Below, piece after piece: positions 24,101 through 30,115 of a stretch of DNA of 30,115 nt. Each line of letters opens with the position of its first letter. Positions within the stretch are counted from its first letter, which is position 1. Source of the DNA: JBFMAI01 sp040755725 (lineage in GTDB: Bacteria > Planctomycetota > Phycisphaerae > UBA1845 > Fen-1342); the NCBI GenBank assembly GCA_040755725.1, contig JBFMAI010000021.1:1-30115 (forward strand), in the 5' to 3' direction. Under the pieces are notes generated by a model that did no database searches, was not told the origin of the DNA, and saw nothing but the letters and a program-made list of their open reading frames with translations. Both the position numbers and the translations under genes were made by a program.

Positions 24101-24638
24101 GGCGGAGCTTTCCCAGCGGCAGATACGCCAGCAACGCCCCCGTGTACCACAGCAACACGATCTCCAGCGACCCGGCCATGGATGCCGCCAGGGCGACGGC
24201 CAGCAGGCCGCAAGTGGCGCCGGCGGCGAGATAGTCGTCGGGCGCGCTCATTGCCCGCAGCTCCGGCGACGCAGAGCGGCGTAACAGCAGGTAAACGCCG
24301 GCCAGGAATCCTGCTGCAAGGGCTGGCCGGCCCCACGCCAGGGCGCTGCGCCCCGTGTCAGTCGCGAGGACGAGCAAGGCCACGCTGGCCAGGGTCCAGA
24401 ACACGCCAACGTGCAGCAAGACCCCCACGGCCAGCTTGCCCGGGTGCTGCCGGGCGGTTTCCTTGTTCCACGGCAGCATGGCGTAGGTGAAGTTGTAGAG
24501 CACGCCGCGGGCCGGCTTCCCCTGGGGCCGGCTGTAGTCCCGCCGGCCGCCGCCGCGGGCCGCCCACACCTGGGCCGTCAAGGCTGCGACGCACCACACT
24601 GCGGTGAGCGTGACAAACGCCACGGCCACGTTCGGCAT
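24012..24638 (-). CDS. dsrM: DsrM-like (NarI-type) membrane cytochrome b subunit
   Basis: DsrM anchors DsrK and oxidises or reduces quinone through haem b. The 208-residue protein has about five membrane helices. Family marks are Y-N-F-T-Y-A-M-L-P-W-N-K-E, then H-P and G-V-L-L-H-V-G-V-F-W (haem-ligand His). Near the end L-P-L-G-K-L-R-H-A-V-F-F-F-V-A-R-A-D-Y-G-R-R-L-G supplies the other conserved His. It is shorter than the 330-400 residues of DsrM from sulfate reducers, close to the minimal NarI-like core. ATG 24638 is preferred to an upstream in-frame start because it begins one helix before the conserved part. It lies 47 bases after dsrC. Confidence 0.75.
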   Translation of the reverse strand: MPNVAVAFVTLTAVWCVAALTAQVWAARGGGRRDYSRPQGKPARGVLYNFTYAMLPWNKETARQHPGKLAVGVLLHVGVFWTLASVALLVLATDTGRSALAWGRPALAAGFLAGVYLLLRRSASPELRAMSAPDDYLAAGATCGLLAVALAASMAGSLEIVLLWYTGALLAYLPLGKLRHAVFFFVARADYGRRLGYRGVYPPAVGHE

Positions 24639-24685
24639 TCCGTGAATCCTCGGGCGGGGTCCGCTCGTCGGGTGCGTCCGCGACG

Positions 24686-24994
24686 CTAGACGCAACCGTC
24701 GGGCTTGGGCAGTCCCGCCACGCGGCACGCGCCGCGCGCCGGTCCCGACGTGAACAGCCGGTATATCTCGCGCACGCTCACGCCGACTTCCTTGCAGATC
24801 AGTCGCACGGGCGGTGCCAAGTCATGCTGCTTCCAGTAGTCGCGGATGAACCGGACGATCGCCCAGTGCTTGTCGCTGATGTCGTCAATCCCCTCCTCGC
24901 GCGCGATGGCGGCGGCGACGTGATCGTCCCACAACCCCGGGTCAATCATGAAGCCGTCCTTGTCGAACTCGATCGCTTTGCCTTCGACCTCCAC
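24686..24994 (-). CDS. dsrC: DsrC-family sulfur carrier protein with both C-terminal cysteines
   Basis: DsrC carries sulfur on a flexible C-terminal arm and is the substrate of DsrMK after reduction of sulfite by DsrAB. The 102-residue protein has F-D-K-D-G-F and H-W-A-I-V-R-F-I-R-D-Y-W, then P-P-V-R-L-I-C-K. Its tail is A-C90-R-V-A-G-L-P-K-P-D-G-C101-V. Both redox cysteines are present, 11 residues apart, which marks true DsrC rather than the one-Cys TusE/RspA relatives. The insertion before I-Y-R-L-F is short. GTG 24994 is secured by a strong ribosome site. It is the first gene of the dsrC-dsrM-dsrK operon. No dsrA, dsrB, dsrJ, dsrO or dsrP is in the window. Confidence 0.9.
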   Translation of the reverse strand: MEVEGKAIEFDKDGFMIDPGLWDDHVAAAIAREEGIDDISDKHWAIVRFIRDYWKQHDLAPPVRLICKEVGVSVREIYRLFTSGPARGACRVAGLPKPDGCV

Positions 24995-25000
24995 CGAGCG

Positions 25001-25010
25001 GACCTCCTTT
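25001..25010 (-). promoter_or_regulatory. Strong Shine-Dalgarno sequence of dsrC
   Basis: On the minus strand AAAGGAGGTC lies eight bases from AGGAGG's end to the GTG start at 24994. It is the best ribosome site in the window; most other genes here have only partial ones. It fixes the GTG start. Confidence 0.8.
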
Positions 25011-25082
25011 CACAGAGTGGCCGCGACACCGCCGGGGGCGCCGCGGCCAGTATCGCGATTCTCGCCTTCGACGGGCACCTTT

Positions 25083-25127
25083 TCAAGCCCGCTTCGGGCC
25101 GCGGCTCGCCGGAGGGCTCGCCTTCCC
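25083..25127 (+). repeat. Fragment of the 3'-flank repeat family
   Basis: GGGCCGCGGCTCGCCGGAGGG followed by CTCGCCTTCCC matches the second half of the core at 29010-29084. The first half is absent. It lies in the 240-base divergent gap between dsrC and the DUF350-like gene. Confidence 0.5.
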
Positions 25128-25161
25128 CCCCGCGCCGGCGGGTCGCGTACGCTGATCCAGA

Positions 25162-25190
25162 TTGACGGACACCCGTTGGCCGATCATGCT
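25162..25190 (+). promoter_or_regulatory. Candidate promoter of the DUF350/ATP-grasp operon
   Basis: TTGACG (25162-25167) and CATGCT (25185-25190) are 17 bases apart. The -35 box matches five of six consensus positions. The predicted start of transcription, about 25197, falls exactly at the hairpin at 25198-25219. Confidence 0.45.
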
Positions 25191-25197
25191 TCGCAGC

Positions 25198-25219
25198 CGC
25201 CGGCGGGCTTCCGCCGGCG
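25198..25219 (+). promoter_or_regulatory. Leader hairpin before the DUF350-like gene
   Basis: CGCCGGCGG, loop GCTT, CCGCCGGCG form a perfect 9-bp stem that ends just before GGGAGG (25221-25226) and the GTG at 25235. It could shield or expose the ribosome site or stabilise the 5' end of the message. Its role is inferred only from position. Confidence 0.45.
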
Positions 25220-25234
25220 TGGGAGGGTGTGCGC

Positions 25235-26032
25235 GTGGCCGAGAGCGAGAAACTCGTACTAATCGTCAGCCTCGCGGCCGCGGTGATCGGCTGGGGCACG
25301 TGGATCGTCGGCTTGGTGCGGCCGACGCGGCTGGGCCGCCCCCGGCACGCGCGCGGCCCCCTGGCACTGGCGGCCGGGTTGTCGCTGGTGCTGTTGTGCC
25401 TGGTCCTGACGACGTTTTCCGCCGCGGACGTGCGCACGGCGCCGCAATACCTCCTGTTCTATGAGGTCATGGGCGCCGCGTGGGTCGGACTCGGCTTGTG
25501 GCTGACCGCCTGGATGGGCGTGAGCACGCGCGACGACGCGGTCGAACGCGGCAATCGGGCGGCGACGTGGACGCTCGCGGGCGCTACGCTGGGCCTCATG
25601 CTCTGCTTTGCCGGCGCAAACATCGGCGACGGCCCCGGCTGGTGGGTGGTCGTGTTCTGTGCGGGCCTGGCAACGGCCGGTTGGTACGTGGCGTGGCTCA
25701 TCGTCGAGCTCGGCGGCGGCGCGTCCGAGCTAATCACGGTGGAGCGGGATGTGGCCAGTGGCCTGCGGCTGGCCGGGTTTCTGATCGGCGTCGGGCTGGT
25801 GTGCGGTCGTGCCGCCGCGGGCGACTGGATTTCCGCCGATGCCGCCTTATCGGACTTCGCCGAAATTGCCTGGCCGGTGGCGCCGGCGGCGCTGGCCGAG
25901 GTCGCCCTGTGCCGACTGCTGCCGCCAGCACCGCAGCCCTCGGCGGCCCACGTGCTCGCGGTCGGGGTCATTCCCGCACTGCTATACGTGCTGGTGGCCG
26001 GCGCCTACATCTCCGTCCGAGGACCGTGGTGA
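25235..26032 (+). CDS. DUF350 (YjfL)-like multi-pass membrane protein
   Basis: A 265-residue inner-membrane protein with about seven or eight hydrophobic segments. The middle shows the two-part DUF350 pattern: E-R-G-N-R-A-A-x5-G-A-T-L-G, then about 60 residues later E-R-D-V-A-S-G-L-R-L-A-G-F-L-I-G. E. coli YjfL has N-T-A-A-S-x4-G-T-L-L-G and N-T-A-A-G-x5-A in matching places. Extra segments sit before and after, so it is about twice YjfL's length. GTG 25235 is preferred over GTG 25229 because GGAGG is eight bases upstream of the former and only two from the latter. TGATG overlap couples it to the ATP-grasp gene, as yjfL travels with yjfC in E. coli. The molecular role is unknown; a membrane partner or target of the ligase is inferred. 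Confidence 0.7.
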   Translation: MAESEKLVLIVSLAAAVIGWGTWIVGLVRPTRLGRPRHARGPLALAAGLSLVLLCLVLTTFSAADVRTAPQYLLFYEVMGAAWVGLGLWLTAWMGVSTRDDAVERGNRAATWTLAGATLGLMLCFAGANIGDGPGWWVVVFCAGLATAGWYVAWLIVELGGGASELITVERDVASGLRLAGFLIGVGLVCGRAAAGDWISADAALSDFAEIAWPVAPAALAEVALCRLLPPAPQPSAAHVLAVGVIPALLYVLVAGAYISVRGPW

Positions 26033-27291
26033 TGCCGACCCCGTGGCTGCCCGCCCAGCGACTGGACCCCGACCAGTTCGCCACGATCCGCCGGCGAACG
26101 ATCTTCGAGTGCTGCAAGTGGGACCCGCAGATCGAGGATACACCCGCGCTGGCGGATTTCGCGCTGGTGTTGCGGGTCGACGCATGGAGCGAAGTCGCAT
26201 CGGCCGCTGTGGCGCTGTACCACGAGACGCTGGCCGTCGAGGCGGCCCTGCTGCGCCGGCCGCAACTGCACCGTCAACTGGCGTTGCCGGGCGCGATCCG
26301 CTCGATCTTGCGCCGTGCGGGGAACCGGCCCCCCGCCGCGGGCATCGCTCGACTCATGCGCTTCGACTTCCATTGGACGACCGAGGGTTGGCGGGTCTCC
26401 GAAGTCAACTCGGACGTACCCGGCGGATTCATCGAAGCCGGCGGCTTCGCGCACCTGGTGGCCGGAGCGTGCGGACGCGGCACGCTCGGCGACCCGGCCC
26501 ACGCGCTGGCCGCGTCACTCGCCCGGCACCTTCCGCCGCTCGCCACCGTCGCGCTGGTCCACGCGACCGCCTACGTTGATGACCGGCAGGTGATGTGCTA
26601 TCTCCGCCGGTGGCTCGCCGCGGTCGGGCTCAGGCCGGTGCTTTGCGGCCCCGGCGATCTCCGGTGGTGCGACGGGATCGCGCGTCTGGCCGCAGAACCC
26701 CGCGCGGCGCCGCCGGCCGCCATCGTGCGTTTCTTCCCCGCCGAGTGGCTGCCGAGTCTGCCCCGCGCGAGCGGCTGGCCACACTCCTTCGTCGGCGGCA
26801 CGACGCCGCAGTGCAACCCGCCGACGGCGTTGCTGACCCAGAGCAAGCGGTGGCCGCTGTTTGGGGACCAACTGGAGTTGGCCTTGCCGGCGTGGCGGCG
26901 CTACCTGCCGGCCACCCACGATCCGCGCGCGGTCGATTGGCCGCACCGCGACGACTGGGTGCTCAAGCCCGCGCTCGGTCGCGTGGGCGAGGCCGTGGGC
27001 ATTGTCGGCGTCACGCCGCCACGGCTGTGGCGGCAAATCCGCCGCGCGGCGCGTTGGTTTCCCGGGGGTTGGGTCGCGCAGCGCCGGTTTGCAGCCGAGC
27101 CGCTGGCGGGCCCACACGGCCCGGTGTACCCGTGCGTGGGGGTTTTCGTGCAGGAGGGCGTCGTGACCGGGGTCTACGGCCGCGTCGCCCGGCAACCGCT
27201 GATCGACAGCCACGCCAGCGACGTCGCCGTGTTGATCCAGCGTGACACTCCGTCGCCGCGTTTCAGGGAGGCGTGCCATGCCTTCGCGTGA
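26032..27291 (+). CDS. Glutathionylspermidine-synthase-type ATP-grasp ligase (YjfC/YgiC-like)
   Basis: ATP-grasp C-N ligase that joins a carboxylate, activated as acyl phosphate, to an amine. The 419-residue protein has R110-F-D112-F-H-W and S-E124-V-N126-S-D-V-P-G. The R-x-D and E-x-N pairs are 14 residues apart, as in E. coli glutathionylspermidine synthetase, where they bind Mg-ATP and substrate. The ATP-site Lys lies in D-D-W-V-L-K-P-A-L-G-R-V-G-E. R-Q-P-L-I-D-S-H-A-S-D-V-A-V-L-I lies near the C-terminus. There is no N-terminal amidase domain, so this is a stand-alone ligase like YjfC and YgiC, whose true substrate is unknown. The start ATG overlaps the previous stop (TGATG), and the end overlaps the next start by 14 bases. 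The substrate may be a peptide or protein tail, possibly that of the next gene's product. Confidence 0.85.
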   Translation: MPTPWLPAQRLDPDQFATIRRRTIFECCKWDPQIEDTPALADFALVLRVDAWSEVASAAVALYHETLAVEAALLRRPQLHRQLALPGAIRSILRRAGNRPPAAGIARLMRFDFHWTTEGWRVSEVNSDVPGGFIEAGGFAHLVAGACGRGTLGDPAHALAASLARHLPPLATVALVHATAYVDDRQVMCYLRRWLAAVGLRPVLCGPGDLRWCDGIARLAAEPRAAPPAAIVRFFPAEWLPSLPRASGWPHSFVGGTTPQCNPPTALLTQSKRWPLFGDQLELALPAWRRYLPATHDPRAVDWPHRDDWVLKPALGRVGEAVGIVGVTPPRLWRQIRRAARWFPGGWVAQRRFAAEPLAGPHGPVYPCVGVFVQEGVVTGVYGRVARQPLIDSHASDVAVLIQRDTPSPRFREACHAFA

Positions 27292-28042
27292 AGAGCTCTT
27301 CGAGTGCTGGGCCCCGGCGTGGTCGGACTGGTCCGCGTGGGCCAAGCCCGCGCTGTTCGCCACGATTCCGCCCAATGCACTGGCTCGGGCGGACGACGGC
27401 ACGGTAACCGCCGTCCCCGACGTCACCTGGCTACGCGAGCACGTTGCGGGCGGCGCGGTCGTCGTGGACCTGCCCGGCGTGCAGGCGGTCCACCTGGGGC
27501 TGGCCCTGACGCGGCTGGGGCTGCGCCCGGTGCCGCTGTTCAACACGACGTTCGACCCGGCGGCGGTCATTGCGATGGACGGGGTGATCGCGGCGCTGCG
27601 TGACGGAGCGGCGGTCCTGACTCCCGAGCAAGCCCCGCCCGACGCGCCGCCGGCGTTTCTGTTGGACGCGCGTCGTATGAAGCCGGAGCGTCCCGCGTTG
27701 CCGGGGACGTACGACAACCGGTGGCTGGTGTTTCCGCAGGATTTCCCATCGGCGCGGTTCCTGCGGGAGAAAGGCGTTGAACGCGTCACGCTGCTGTCGG
27801 CCGGCGCGCGGCCGGCGGATGACCTGGCCCACGTGTTGCTGCGTTGGCAGGAAGCCGGCCTCACGGTCTGGCACGCCGACCCGGGCGACCCGCGTTCGCT
27901 GCAAGCTATCGAGGTCCACCGGCCGCCACGCTACCGCTGGGTGTGGTATCGTCTGCTGGCGGCGCTGGGCCTGCGCCGCAACGCCGCCGGCGGCTTCGGG
28001 GCCGCGGTCCCACACCCTTCCAGCGGCGGGGGGTTTGCGTGA
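27278..28042 (+). CDS. Unrecognised protein, third gene of the DUF350/ATP-grasp unit, Gly/Ser-rich tail
   Basis: I do not recognise this 254-residue protein. It has no membrane segment or signal peptide. The body looks alpha/beta, with hydrophobic strands such as G-A-V-V-V-D-L-P-G, P-V-P-L-F-N-T-T-F-D, A-F-L-L-D-A-R-R and W-L-V-F-P-Q-D-F-P. After a basic stretch near residue 235 the last 18 or so residues are Gly/Ser/Ala/Pro-rich (A-A-G-G-F-G-A-A-V-P-H-P, then S-S-G-G-G-F-A). ATG 27278 has AGGGAG at 27265-27270 and overlaps the ligase gene by 14 bases, so translation is coupled. It is not a homologue, by eye, of YjfI, YjfJ, YjfK or YjfM, which accompany YjfL and YjfC in E. coli. A flexible tail as a ligation target is speculation. 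Confidence 0.75.
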   Translation: MPSREELFECWAPAWSDWSAWAKPALFATIPPNALARADDGTVTAVPDVTWLREHVAGGAVVVDLPGVQAVHLGLALTRLGLRPVPLFNTTFDPAAVIAMDGVIAALRDGAAVLTPEQAPPDAPPAFLLDARRMKPERPALPGTYDNRWLVFPQDFPSARFLREKGVERVTLLSAGARPADDLAHVLLRWQEAGLTVWHADPGDPRSLQAIEVHRPPRYRWVWYRLLAALGLRRNAAGGFGAAVPHPSSGGGFA

Positions 28043-28100
28043 GCGCACGGGGCCGCGGCACGGCGCGTGGCGCGGCCCGGGGGACGGGAGACCGGGGTGC

Positions 28101-28128
28101 TTGCGAGCGGCAGAGCGGTTACTAAAGT
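28101..28128 (+). promoter_or_regulatory. Candidate promoter of the PilZ gene
   Basis: TTGCGA (28101-28106) and TAAAGT (28123-28128) are 16 bases apart, ending 76 bases before the PilZ ATG and 58 bases after the previous stop. It suggests the PilZ gene is transcribed separately from the ATP-grasp unit. Confidence 0.4.
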
Positions 28129-28204
28129 ACCGTCGGCTCTGGCGTGCGTGGCGTGGCGGCCGGAGCATGACTGCGCACGGGCGGGAGCGGATCGAGGAGC
28201 CCGG

Positions 28205-28984
28205 ATGGCCCCCCGTAGGCACACCGGCCTGACGACCCAGGAACGCGAGCGGCTCGAACAGGCCTGCGCCCGCAATCAGCCGGCGGACATCCACTACCAC
28301 GAAGGGTCCGAGCTGCGCACGGCGCGCACGCGGTTGCTGGCGATCGCCGGGGACGAGTTGTACATCGACCGCCCCCAGTGCATCGGCCAGAACGTCGTGC
28401 TCGCCAAGGACATGCCGCTCACCCTGTATCTGCTGATCGCGTCGGAGCTCTACGCCTTCAGCAGCCGCGTTGTCCGGCCGGTGGTGACGTTGGACCTGAA
28501 TCGCCGCCGCCAAGTCACCGGCGTGGCGCTGCGCATGCCGGCGGAGCTCCGCAAGCAGCAGCGCCGCGAGCAATTCCGGTTGTCGCTGGCAAAGGCGGAC
28601 GTCGCGGCCAACCTGCACAAGACCTCGGCCGACGCCATCGATGTCGTCCCGCGGGACGCCCCGCGCTTCACCGGCCGCATCGTGAACATCTCGCTGGGCG
28701 GCGTGGCCGTGCTGTACGACGTCGGCCGCACGCCGCCGCTGGCGCCGGGGGAAGTCCTCTTCGTTGAATTCACTCTGCCCGAGGCCAAGTCGCCCTTGGT
28801 CTTCCCCGTCGAGGTCCGCCACTTCCGCAGCGTCCGCGACGATGAAAGCCGGATCTGCGGTCTCCGCTTCCTGGACACCGCGGCGCCCGCGGTCCGAGAG
28901 CAGGTGCAGCAACTGAACAAGTTCATCGCCGAAGAGCAGCGACGGCAATTGCGGCACATCCGGCGCGGCGGGGCCGTACACTGA
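28205..28984 (+). CDS. PilZ-domain protein, YcgR-like (c-di-GMP effector)
   Basis: PilZ domains bind cyclic di-GMP and alter motility or envelope processes. The 259-residue protein has an N-terminal beta-rich YcgR-like domain (about 30-112). The PilZ domain starts with R121-x3-R125 (R-E-Q-F-R) and contains N161-I-S163-L-G-G166, the (D/N)-x-S-x2-G motif. Both binding motifs are intact, so c-di-GMP binding is likely. The last 20 residues are a charged helix. ATG 28205 has GAGGAG at 28194-28199; the longer frame from 28067 would run through the promoter and has no support. No flagellar gene is nearby, so the partner is unknown. A 3'-flank repeat starts just after the stop. Confidence 0.88.
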   Translation: MAPRRHTGLTTQERERLEQACARNQPADIHYHEGSELRTARTRLLAIAGDELYIDRPQCIGQNVVLAKDMPLTLYLLIASELYAFSSRVVRPVVTLDLNRRRQVTGVALRMPAELRKQQRREQFRLSLAKADVAANLHKTSADAIDVVPRDAPRFTGRIVNISLGGVAVLYDVGRTPPLAPGEVLFVEFTLPEAKSPLVFPVEVRHFRSVRDDESRICGLRFLDTAAPAVREQVQQLNKFIAEEQRRQLRHIRRGGAVH

Positions 28985-28986
28985 AC

Positions 28987-29084
28987 GGACATTTGCGATC
29001 GTGCGGCACGGGAGAACGAGGCTGTCTCTTGCGGCGACCCTGCCGGCCTGCCGAGCCGCGGCTCGCCGGGTGGCTCGCCCTCCC
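28987..29084 (+). repeat. 3'-flank repeat, near-complete copy with left outer end
   Basis: The left outer end, GGACATTTGCGATCGTGCGG, lies three bases after the PilZ stop. The core 29010-29084 runs GGGAGAACGAGGCTGTCTC, GCGGCGACCCTGCCGGCCTG, CCGAGCCGCGGCTCGCCGGG, TGGCTCGCCCTCCCC. It is the reverse complement of the 10785 copy, with high identity. The right outer end is not clear. Confidence 0.8.
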
Positions 29085-29198
29085 CACATGCGCCGCCGAA
29101 CCGCGCACGACCATCCGGCCCGTTACCGGAGAAACCGCAAACGCGCGAAAAACGCCGGAGAAGAGTGGTCTGATGGCCTCGCATACACACCGCGGGGC

Positions 29199-29226
29199 TT
29201 GCCGCCCGCGGCGGGCGTCGTATGCT
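29199..29226 (+). promoter_or_regulatory. Candidate promoter of the nitroreductase gene
   Basis: TTGCCG (29199-29204) and TATGCT (29221-29226) are 16 bases apart and place the transcript start about 23 bases before the ATG at 29256. Confidence 0.45.
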
Positions 29227-29255
29227 CCGCGTATCGGCCTGCCGGGAGACTACGC

Positions 29256-29795
29256 ATGGACGTTCACCAAGCGATTCAGGTCCGCCGTAGCGTCCGCTCC
29301 TACGCCTCCACGCCGATTCCGCCGGCGTCGCTGGAGCGGCTCCGGGCCGCGCTGCGCAGCGCCCCATCGGCGTGCAATTTCCAGCCGTGGCACTTCGTCC
29401 TCGTAACGAACGCCGAACTCCGCCGGCAGGTGGCCGCGGCCTGCTTCGATCAGCTCTGGATGGCCGACGCGCCGCTCATCGTCGTCGGCTGCGGTCTGCC
29501 GAAGCAGGCTTACAAACACATGGGCGGCCACGGCGTCAGTGTAGACGTCGATGTCGCCATCGCGCTCGACCATCTGACCCTGGCGGCGGTGGCGGAGGGG
29601 CTCGGCACGTGCTGGATCGGGGCGTTCAACGAGGAGGAGGTCAAGCGGCTGCTCGGCATCCCGGCCGCGGCCAAGGTGGTGGCGCTGATGCCCGTGGGGC
29701 ACCCCGCTCCACCCGACGGCAACACCCCGCTGGAAGACGCCCGGCGCAAGCCCGCGGAGCAGGTCTTCAGCGTCGACCGCTATGGTCAGCGCTAA
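29256..29795 (+). CDS. Nitroreductase-family FMN oxidoreductase
   Basis: Members are FMN enzymes that reduce nitro groups, quinones, enones or flavins with NAD(P)H. The 179-residue protein has the N-terminal FMN phosphate grip R10-R11-S-V-R-S-Y. S-A-C-N-F-Q-P-W-H-F (38-47) and the C-terminal A-E-G-L-G-T-C-W-I-G-A-F (about 113-124) complete the fold. It is at the short end for the family. L-P-K-Q-A-Y-K-H-M-G-G-H is an unusual insertion-like segment rich in basic residues. The start is ATG 29256, with GGGAG at 29243-29247; the frame upstream runs through the repeat. The substrate cannot be told. Confidence 0.88.
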   Translation: MDVHQAIQVRRSVRSYASTPIPPASLERLRAALRSAPSACNFQPWHFVLVTNAELRRQVAAACFDQLWMADAPLIVVGCGLPKQAYKHMGGHGVSVDVDVAIALDHLTLAAVAEGLGTCWIGAFNEEEVKRLLGIPAAAKVVALMPVGHPAPPDGNTPLEDARRKPAEQVFSVDRYGQR

Positions 29796-29812
29796 GTCAC
29801 CGTGCGCGCGCA

Positions 29813-29892
29813 GCACGGCAGGGCGAGGTCGTCTCCTGCGGCGACCCTGCCGGCCTGCCGAGCCGCGCCTCATCAGGAGGTCCGCCCTCGCC
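29813..29892 (+). repeat. 3'-flank repeat, near-complete core copy
   Basis: Begins about 20 bases after the nitroreductase stop with GCACGGCAGGGCGAGG. It continues TCGTCTCCTGCGGCGACCCT, GCCGGCCTGCCGAGCCGCG and ends GGTCCGCCCTCGCC. The segment CCTCATCAGGAGG departs from the GCTCGCCGGG of other copies. The convergent endonuclease III gene ends 80 bases further on. Confidence 0.75.
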
Positions 29893-29971
29893 ACTCGCGC
29901 CGCTGACTCGCGCGGTGACTCGGTTGCGGCGACAGCCGGCCGCAGGTTCCCATGCCGGAGTGCCCGAGCGT

Positions 29972-30115
29972 TCACGCCAGGGGAACGGCGGCCGACGGGC
30001 AGTCCGCCGCCAGCGGGCACTGGGCGCATTTCGGCTGCCGGGCGATACAGACCCGCCGACCGTGCCAGATCAGGGCGTGGGCGAGCCACGTCCACGACTC
30101 GCGCGGGAACAGCTC
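29972..30115 (-). CDS. nth: Endonuclease III, C-terminal end (partial)
   Basis: Endonuclease III is a DNA glycosylase/AP lyase that removes oxidised pyrimidines. Only the last 47 residues are in the window, ending at TGA (29974-29972 on the minus strand). They contain H-A-L-I-W-H-G-R-R-V-C, then the [4Fe-4S] ligands C-x6-C-x2-C-x5-C (C-I-A-R-Q-P-K-C-A-Q-C-P-L-A-A-D-C). This matches the Nth family tail; MutY would continue with a further domain, which is absent. The start lies beyond the right edge. Confidence 0.88.
   Translation of the reverse strand, partial: ELFPRESWTWLAHALIWHGRRVCIARQPKCAQCPLAADCPSAAVPLA

Noticed and set aside
27431..29089. 552-residue minus-strand frame over the third ATP-grasp gene and PilZ gene
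   Set aside because: Antisense to two genes with plausible starts, and it crosses a repeat whose translation (G-E-P-R-L-G-R-P-A-G-S-P-Q-E-T) recurs at other copies.
1..30115. CRISPR arrays, tRNA or rRNA genes, transposases, phage genes
   Set aside because: No regularly spaced direct repeats, cloverleaf sequence, rRNA stretch or recombinase/transposase motif was seen on either strand.

Overview
The window is high-GC chromosomal DNA from a diderm bacterium. The outer membrane is implied by a five-POTRA BamA. I place it in Planctomycetota, possibly Phycisphaerae. This rests on a zinc-ribbon membrane protein with a C-x2-C-x-Y-N-L-R-G-L start, on intergenic repeats whose chance translations I associate with planctomycete genomes, and on the gene mix. 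It is an inference, not a measured placement. Both strands are used and most genes are housekeeping. I saw no tRNA, rRNA, CRISPR array, transposase or prophage gene.

Layout. 1-87 is the tail of a repetitive (probably surface) protein. 172-927 (-) is a class I glutamine amidotransferase. 1054-5013 (+) holds bamA and mgtE. 5040-5867 (-) is a zinc-ribbon membrane protein. 6027-7553 (+) is an unusually short uvrC. 7722-12106 (+) is an envelope group: a small anchored protein, a GT39-type transferase, a PAP2-like protein with an altered active site, and a GT4 glycosyltransferase. metF (-) and etfBA (+) diverge around 13.1 kb. prfA and rpmE (-) follow. 17140-20855 (+) carries gltA, prpB and prpC, linking citrate synthesis to propionate catabolism. 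21081-22526 (+) is a cardiolipin synthase. 22721-24994 (-) is a dsrC-dsrM-dsrK operon. 25235-28042 (+) is a tightly coupled three-gene unit: a DUF350-like membrane protein, a glutathionylspermidine-synthase-type ATP-grasp ligase, and an unrecognised protein with a Gly/Ser-rich tail. The window closes with a PilZ protein, a small nitroreductase and the C-terminal end of endonuclease III.

The gaps between genes hold several repeat families. One has a core of about 75 bp and occurs in at least five near-complete copies, one shortened copy and three fragments, mostly just after stop codons. Another is a 279-bp element with terminal inverted repeats between gltA and prpB, with a shortened copy of the first family inside it. 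A third is a nested inverted repeat before prpC.

The best candidates for undescribed biology are the DUF350/ATP-grasp/unknown triad, the dsrCMK set with no dsrAB in view, the compact UvrC that has lost both its middle region and its helix-hairpin-helix tail, and the 3'-flank repeat family.
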